Shown: in pieces, positions 60,661-64,000 of the stretch | Numbering within the stretch: the stretch's first letter is position 1 | Layout of the letters: each line of letters starts with the position of its first letter | The notes under the pieces: model-generated | What the model saw: the letters and a program-made list of their open reading frames with translations, nothing else | What the model was told of the DNA's origin: nothing | Database searches by the model: none | Origin: Deltaproteobacteria bacterium | GTDB lineage: Bacteria > Desulfobacterota > Desulfuromonadia > Desulfuromonadales > Geopsychrobacteraceae | DNA length: 64,000 nt | Assembly: GCA_024280335.1 (NCBI GenBank) | Contig: JAJRQI010000071.1 | Coordinates: 33,003-97,002, forward strand | Direction of reading: 5' to 3' | Program-made: the position numbers and the translations under genes

Positions 60661-61503
60661 CTAATGATTCTGGGCCTCATTCAGTTTCCAGTCATAGGCA
60701 AAGTCTACATCCCCTGAAAAGCTGTCAAGTTTCTCCTTCAGCGCAGGGTCGGCATATTCTGCCAGATGGGCAATGACCCCGGTGACGGAATTACCGAAAT
60801 CGGCCTGAAACCAGTCGTAGATGCTGGAAAGGAGCAGGCTGTCACCGCGGATATCGGCTCCGCGTGGACTGTTGATATAATCGCTGGCCGCTTCAGCGAG
60901 CAGGCGATCACTGTTCTCGGCGGTGAAGGGTTCCGCTTGCAGCTTCGGGCAACCCATGCTGGCACAGGCGACGGCGTAATGAACCAGATTGTCCTGCCAG
61001 ATCGGCCGCAGGATACGGTGCTCGATATCGTTGAGGGACAGTTCGATCCCTTCTATTTCTAGCAGTTTTAAATCCCAGGGGCCATAGCTGAACCAGCCGG
61101 AGCTGATCTCCCGGATGCTCTTCACCGGGTAGTGGTCGAGGATGGTGAAGACGGTCAGGGCATTATAGAGATTGATCCAGGCCGCCTTTTGTTCGGCGCG
61201 GTTCAGCTTTGTCATCGGTACGCTGCTCAGTTCGGCAATGTATTGATCCAGGGCGGCTTTATCTTCGGGAGTTACTGCGGCATAGCGAACCAGGTTTGTG
61301 GCCCCAGGCTTGCCGGCCAGCAGATATTTATTTAGAAACTGCGCCCAGCGCGAATGGTCGACGCGGATACTGCTCTGCGGATCGTTCGCCTGCCAGCGGG
61401 GCCAGAGTTCGGCCTTCGGCGCGGCAAGGGCGGTCATGGACATGCCGGTGCAAAAGATCAGCAGAAGGGTCGAGATGAACAAGGCTTTGGCATCAGGGCG
61501 CAC
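60661..61503 (-). CDS. DUF547 domain exported protein
   Basis: 280 residues with a signal peptide (ALFISTLLLIFCTGMSMTALA). DUF547 marks: AAWINLYNALTVFTILDHYPV, LLEIEGIELSLNDIEHRILRP, HYAVACASMGCPKL and the C-terminal YDWFQADFG. Periplasmic, function unknown; often near cytochrome or membrane-redox genes. Confidence 0.92.
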   Translation of the reverse strand: MRPDAKALFISTLLLIFCTGMSMTALAAPKAELWPRWQANDPQSSIRVDHSRWAQFLNKYLLAGKPGATNLVRYAAVTPEDKAALDQYIAELSSVPMTKLNRAEQKAAWINLYNALTVFTILDHYPVKSIREISSGWFSYGPWDLKLLEIEGIELSLNDIEHRILRPIWQDNLVHYAVACASMGCPKLQAEPFTAENSDRLLAEAASDYINSPRGADIRGDSLLLSSIYDWFQADFGNSVTGVIAHLAEYADPALKEKLDSFSGDVDFAYDWKLNEAQNH

Positions 61504-61550
61504 GATTTTTTCCTTGCCGCAGATTGACGTTCAGATCGAGATGTCGCTGT

Positions 61551-61694
61551 TTAGCGACGCGGAATTGCGTAGTCCCACTGATATCCGCAAGTTGGACATT
61601 TGACATTCAATGGGTTTTCAGCGCGAAAGGCGGTGCAGGAGGATAGCAGAACAGCTAGAGACAACATCAAACCCACAAAAATCGTTTTCTTCAT
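61551..61694 (-). CDS. 47-residue exported or lipoprotein-like protein with CxxC
   Basis: Short gene from ATG 61694 (GAGGAG seven bases upstream) to TAA at 61551. Reads MKKTIFVGLMLSLAVLLSSC, a signal or lipobox, then NVKCPTCGYQWDYAIPRR with a CPTC knuckle. A typical small periplasmic redox or metal-binding protein; its neighbours are DUF547 and P460 genes. Only 47 codons, so missed by length-limited gene finding. Confidence 0.7.
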   Translation of the reverse strand: MKKTIFVGLMLSLAVLLSSCTAFRAENPLNVKCPTCGYQWDYAIPRR

Positions 61695-61961
61695 CGCATA
61701 CTCCTCTTATGTAAGGGGCTGGGTGGCATTAAAGGAGTTCTCCATGGATGGCCTGTCACTTTTCGTTCAGTTCGTTTCGCTTGCAACCAGCGACTGGGTG
61801 GGAACGAAAGGAGCCGAACGAAATCAAATAGAGTCCTTTCTGTGACTATAGCATGGAAAATGTTCTTATTTGCATTGTTGCCGCTCGTCACAGAAAGGAT
61901 CTTTGGCTTTTTCCCGACCCTCCACTCGGGGGGGGGTAGTCCCTTATCCCTGAATGTTCGG

Positions 61962-62453
61962 TTACTTCACCGGCCCGGTGAAGATCCAGTCGTTGTTGAT
62001 CGCGGCCGTGTGACAACCGATACAACCGGCAACCTTGCCCTCTTTAGCAATGCTGCCGTCGGCCTTGTATTTGGCCCAGAACCAGTCTCCGGCGTCAGGA
62101 TCATAGCCATCGACGCGATACATCACCGTCACGGCACCCAGCTTCTTGTTGGGCATGTAGTTCTCTTTGATGATGATAGAACCGTTGGCCAAGGTTCCGG
62201 CTTTGTTGTTGATCCCGGCCAGCGCGATCTCGTTGACATAGGTTGTCAGCAGCGCCCCGTGAGGATGCTTGCCCTTGTAGAACTTGTCTTTCCCCGGGAA
62301 CAGGGACCATTGCTGGTAGGGCTCGGTCTTGGTGATGAAAGTATAGACGGCTTTGCCGTCAGCCTCGGGCAGCGCACCGCCACCGGCAAGAGCGATGCCG
62401 GCCAAACTCAGAATCATGAAGCCGCAAATCAAAACAAACAGATTTTTTCTCAT
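61962..62453 (-). CDS. Cytochrome P460 family protein
   Basis: 163 residues from ATG 62453 (GAGGAGG upstream) with signal peptide MRKNLFVLICGFMILSLAGI. P460-family segments include YMPNKKLGAVTVMYRVDGYDPDAGDWFWAKY and the single c-type haem motif GCIGCHTAAINNDW at the C-terminus. In Nitrosomonas P460 the haem is cross-linked to a lysine and oxidises hydroxylamine; here this cannot be judged, and many relatives in anaerobes have unknown roles. Confidence 0.9.
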   Translation of the reverse strand: MRKNLFVLICGFMILSLAGIALAGGGALPEADGKAVYTFITKTEPYQQWSLFPGKDKFYKGKHPHGALLTTYVNEIALAGINNKAGTLANGSIIIKENYMPNKKLGAVTVMYRVDGYDPDAGDWFWAKYKADGSIAKEGKVAGCIGCHTAAINNDWIFTGPVK

Positions 62454-62533
62454 CGTTTCCTCCTCTGGAGTGTTGTTATCTGAAGCCGATGTCCCGGTGA
62501 CAGGGCCCCTTATTTGCGTTGCTCTTGAAAAAC

Positions 62534-63061
62534 TCAATCCAACTCGACGTCCAATGTGTCGAGGAACTTATTGAAGGCAGTAAAAACTTCCATAACGCCG
62601 AGAGCCTCAATAATCTGAGCATCGTCGGCTCCGGTATTTTTCACCGCCTGAAACTCTTCGGTTGATAGCGTATGCGGCGCTGAATTTGCTTTGCGTGCAA
62701 ATTCAATGAGAGCCTTTTCCAGCGGTGAAAAGTCTGATTCATCAAGGTTTGTCACAATCTTCTGGATTTCGTCAGCAGAGACACCGATTGACTTGAGCGC
62801 CCCGGAATGTGCCGCAACACAGTATTTGCAACCATTGTCCTGCGATACCAGCACCGCGATCGCCTCTTTGGTTTTACGTGACAGGCGTCCCTCCATCATC
62901 ACCCGTTTGACCTTGTGCCAATTGGCCTCAAGCAAGGGGGGATGCTGTGCGTAAGTGAGGAAAAGGTTGGGAATCATGCCGAAGGCATTGCGAATTTCGT
63001 CCAAAATTTCGGCAACTTGACCCTCTGCTGCGGACGCGTTGACCATTCTGATTCGTGACAT
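62534..63061 (-). CDS. AhpD-like / carboxymuconolactone decarboxylase-family peroxidase protein
   Basis: 175 residues. QDNGCKYCVAAHSGALK gives the CxxC-x3-H redox motif of the peroxidase-related CMD/AhpD family. MIPNLFLTYAQHPPLLEANW and LSRKTKEAIAVLVS are typical of this group. Same family in principle as the selenoprotein at 9103, here with Cys in both positions. Next gene upstream on the same strand is a TetR regulator, one base apart, which likely controls it. Confidence 0.92.
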   Translation of the reverse strand: MSRIRMVNASAAEGQVAEILDEIRNAFGMIPNLFLTYAQHPPLLEANWHKVKRVMMEGRLSRKTKEAIAVLVSQDNGCKYCVAAHSGALKSIGVSADEIQKIVTNLDESDFSPLEKALIEFARKANSAPHTLSTEEFQAVKNTGADDAQIIEALGVMEVFTAFNKFLDTLDVELD

Positions 63062-63062
63062 G

Positions 63063-63671
63063 TCAGGGGGTCTCCTGGTCGGCTGCGGGTTGCAGGTTCA
63101 GCATGGTGCGAAGAGTGTTCAGGCAGTTTCTCAAAGGGTCTGCAGTTTTGAAAAGCCGGGACTGCATGATACCTCCTTCAATTGTTGCCACGATCGTGGC
63201 GGCCAGGTCGTGGGCCGGTAGGTCCGCACGAACTTCCTGCGATTGTTGCGCAGCAAGGATGACGCTCTCGACCTTTTCAATCCAGTCGTTAAAAACGACC
63301 ATGATAAGGTTAGCAAAAACAGGAGTGCTGTCACTCGCTTCCAGTGCCGTATTGCCGAACAGGCAGCCGCCGATGAAGTTGGTCTGCTGATGTTTGGTGT
63401 ATGCCTGCTGGAGGAAATTGTCTAGAGCTTTCCCTGGTGTGCCTTTGCTTAAACTCTGATCCAGAAAATCCATGAACTGTTCTCTTTCCCGGTTCAAAAC
63501 AGCCAGGGCCAGCGCCTGTTTTCCAGAAAAATGAAAATATAGATTTCCGCGCGTGGTGCCGGTGGCGGTCAGCAGGTCACTGACCGAAGTTGCATTAATC
63601 CCTTTGCGATTGAAAACCAGGCTTGCTTCCGCAAGTATCCGGTCTTTGGTTATTTCACCTTTGGATAACAT
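63063..63671 (-). CDS. TetR/AcrR family transcriptional regulator
   Basis: 202 residues, N-terminal HTH (ILAEASLVFNRKGINATSVSDLLTATGTTRGNLYFHFSGKQALALAVL) and a C-terminal ligand domain of the TetR_C group (DNFLQQAYTKHQQTNFIGGCLFGN). Divergently nothing; the peroxidase-like gene follows directly. An imperfect palindrome at 63684-63703 is its likely operator. Confidence 0.93.
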   Translation of the reverse strand: MLSKGEITKDRILAEASLVFNRKGINATSVSDLLTATGTTRGNLYFHFSGKQALALAVLNREREQFMDFLDQSLSKGTPGKALDNFLQQAYTKHQQTNFIGGCLFGNTALEASDSTPVFANLIMVVFNDWIEKVESVILAAQQSQEVRADLPAHDLAATIVATIEGGIMQSRLFKTADPLRNCLNTLRTMLNLQPAADQETP

Positions 63672-63683
63672 GAAAACTCCCTC

Positions 63684-63703
63684 TAAACGGAACGTTCGGT
63701 CTA
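63684..63703 (-). promoter_or_regulatory. TetR-type operator
   Basis: TAAACGGAACGTTCGGTCTA is symmetrical in 16 of 20 positions around GAACGTTC, and lies 13 bases upstream of the TetR start. Fits autoregulation and control of the CMD-family gene. Confidence 0.6.
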
Positions 63704-63848
63704 TTTTAAATAAATATCTTTTCAGAGCTGTTGTGTCAAGATTGACTGCGTAGTTATTTTTGCCGCTATGCTAGTATCGACACGCAGTACAGATCGAACC
63801 TTCAGATTTTCCCTGCTCGACAGACGCTTTTTAAATTGGCGAATTTAT

Positions 63849-63864
63849 TGTTCCATCACGCTAG
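63849..63864 (+). repeat. Second copy of the 16-base TGTTCCATCACGCTAG
   Basis: Identical to 51311-51326. It lies about 95 bases before the IS110-like transposase start and probably marks the element's left flank or end. Confidence 0.7.
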
Positions 63865-64000
63865 ACATAATGTATTGACCTGTCCAACCTCGAAGACGTG
63901 GGTTATTCTTGAGGTTGGAAACCCTTAGAACAGAGCCATAACCGAGGAGGACAGGTCATGTACGAGTTTAGCAAATACGTTGGATTAGATACACACAAAG
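63865..64000 (+). mobile_element. IS110-family insertion sequence, left end only
   Basis: Non-coding left part (63865-63957) with an 8-base-pair stem CCAACCTC (63884-63891) / GAGGTTGG (63911-63918), then the transposase start. IS110 elements lack terminal inverted repeats and use a non-coding structured RNA near one end. The rest lies beyond the window, so the subgroup and boundary are not certain. Confidence 0.6.
63958..64000 (+). CDS. IS110-family transposase, N-terminal 14 residues only
   Basis: ATG 63958 with GAGGAGG nine bases upstream. MYEFSKYVGLDTHK contains the VGLDxHK start of the DEDD (RuvC-like) catalytic domain of IS110 transposases. Cut by the window end. Confidence 0.8.
   Translation, partial: MYEFSKYVGLDTHK

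Overview
The window reads as a chromosomal segment of a Gram-negative anaerobe or facultative anaerobe, most likely a Desulfuromonadales-type (Geobacter/Desulfuromonas-like) deltaproteobacterium. The basis is a 14-gene nuoA-N operon with separate C and D subunits and a NuoF carrying an extra C-terminal ferredoxin domain, futalosine-pathway menaquinone genes (mqnP, ubiX, mqnE, mqnC), a probable selenoprotein, a haem-binding P460 protein and SurA/PpiC envelope chaperones. This is inference from gene content; no 16S gene is present. Apart from one AT-richer stretch, base composition is moderately GC-rich and even. || Layout. 1-5.1 kb: 3' end of mfd, two parvulin-type periplasmic chaperones and a degenerate receiver-GGDEF protein. 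5.1-7.2 kb (minus strand): a coiled-coil exported protein, a methyltransferase with a zinc ribbon and a spermidine-synthase-like protein, probably one operon. 7.3-10.3 kb: an ABC-2 exporter pair, then a 96-residue AhpD-like gene read through an in-frame TGA (Sec at residue 44, SECIS-like hairpin behind it), then hslO. 10.3-10.68 kb: a palindrome-rich control region. 10.7-25.7 kb: nuoA-N, ending in a strong terminator. 25.7-28.4 kb: recQ and xth. || 28.4-34.5 kb is an accessory, defence-like island: VapBC, an MNT nucleotidyltransferase with a truncated HepT remnant, a 42-bp imperfect direct repeat, and a tightly coupled two-gene unit made of a SAM methyltransferase and a 1038-residue protein that joins a nuclease-like domain, an SF2 helicase, an HTH and a LexA/S24-type self-cleaving peptidase. 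This unit is the best candidate for an undescribed system. || 34.5-51 kb returns to housekeeping: TVP38- and YqaA-type membrane proteins, an MFS transporter, the menaquinone cluster with an unknown 703-residue gene between mqnE and mqnC, hisC, mutY, rnd, fumC, a DMT transporter, an HD phosphohydrolase and serS. 51-52.3 kb holds three tRNA genes (Ser-UGA, Ser-GCU, Arg-ACG) and a DUF2155 lipoprotein. 52.3-57.8 kb (minus strand) reads marR, doxX, wrbA, a TPP-dependent acetolactate-synthase-like enzyme and an aldehyde dehydrogenase, with related MarR-like operator motifs before marR and doxX. 57.9-63.7 kb is a mixed periplasmic/redox region (Gly/His-repeat surface protein, flavoprotein with zinc ribbon, papain-like hydrolase, DUF547 protein, a 47-residue CxxC lipoprotein, P460 cytochrome, AhpD-like peroxidase protein, TetR regulator). 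The last bases start an IS110-family transposase. Several families of REP-like palindromic repeats sit between genes from 28 to 51 kb.
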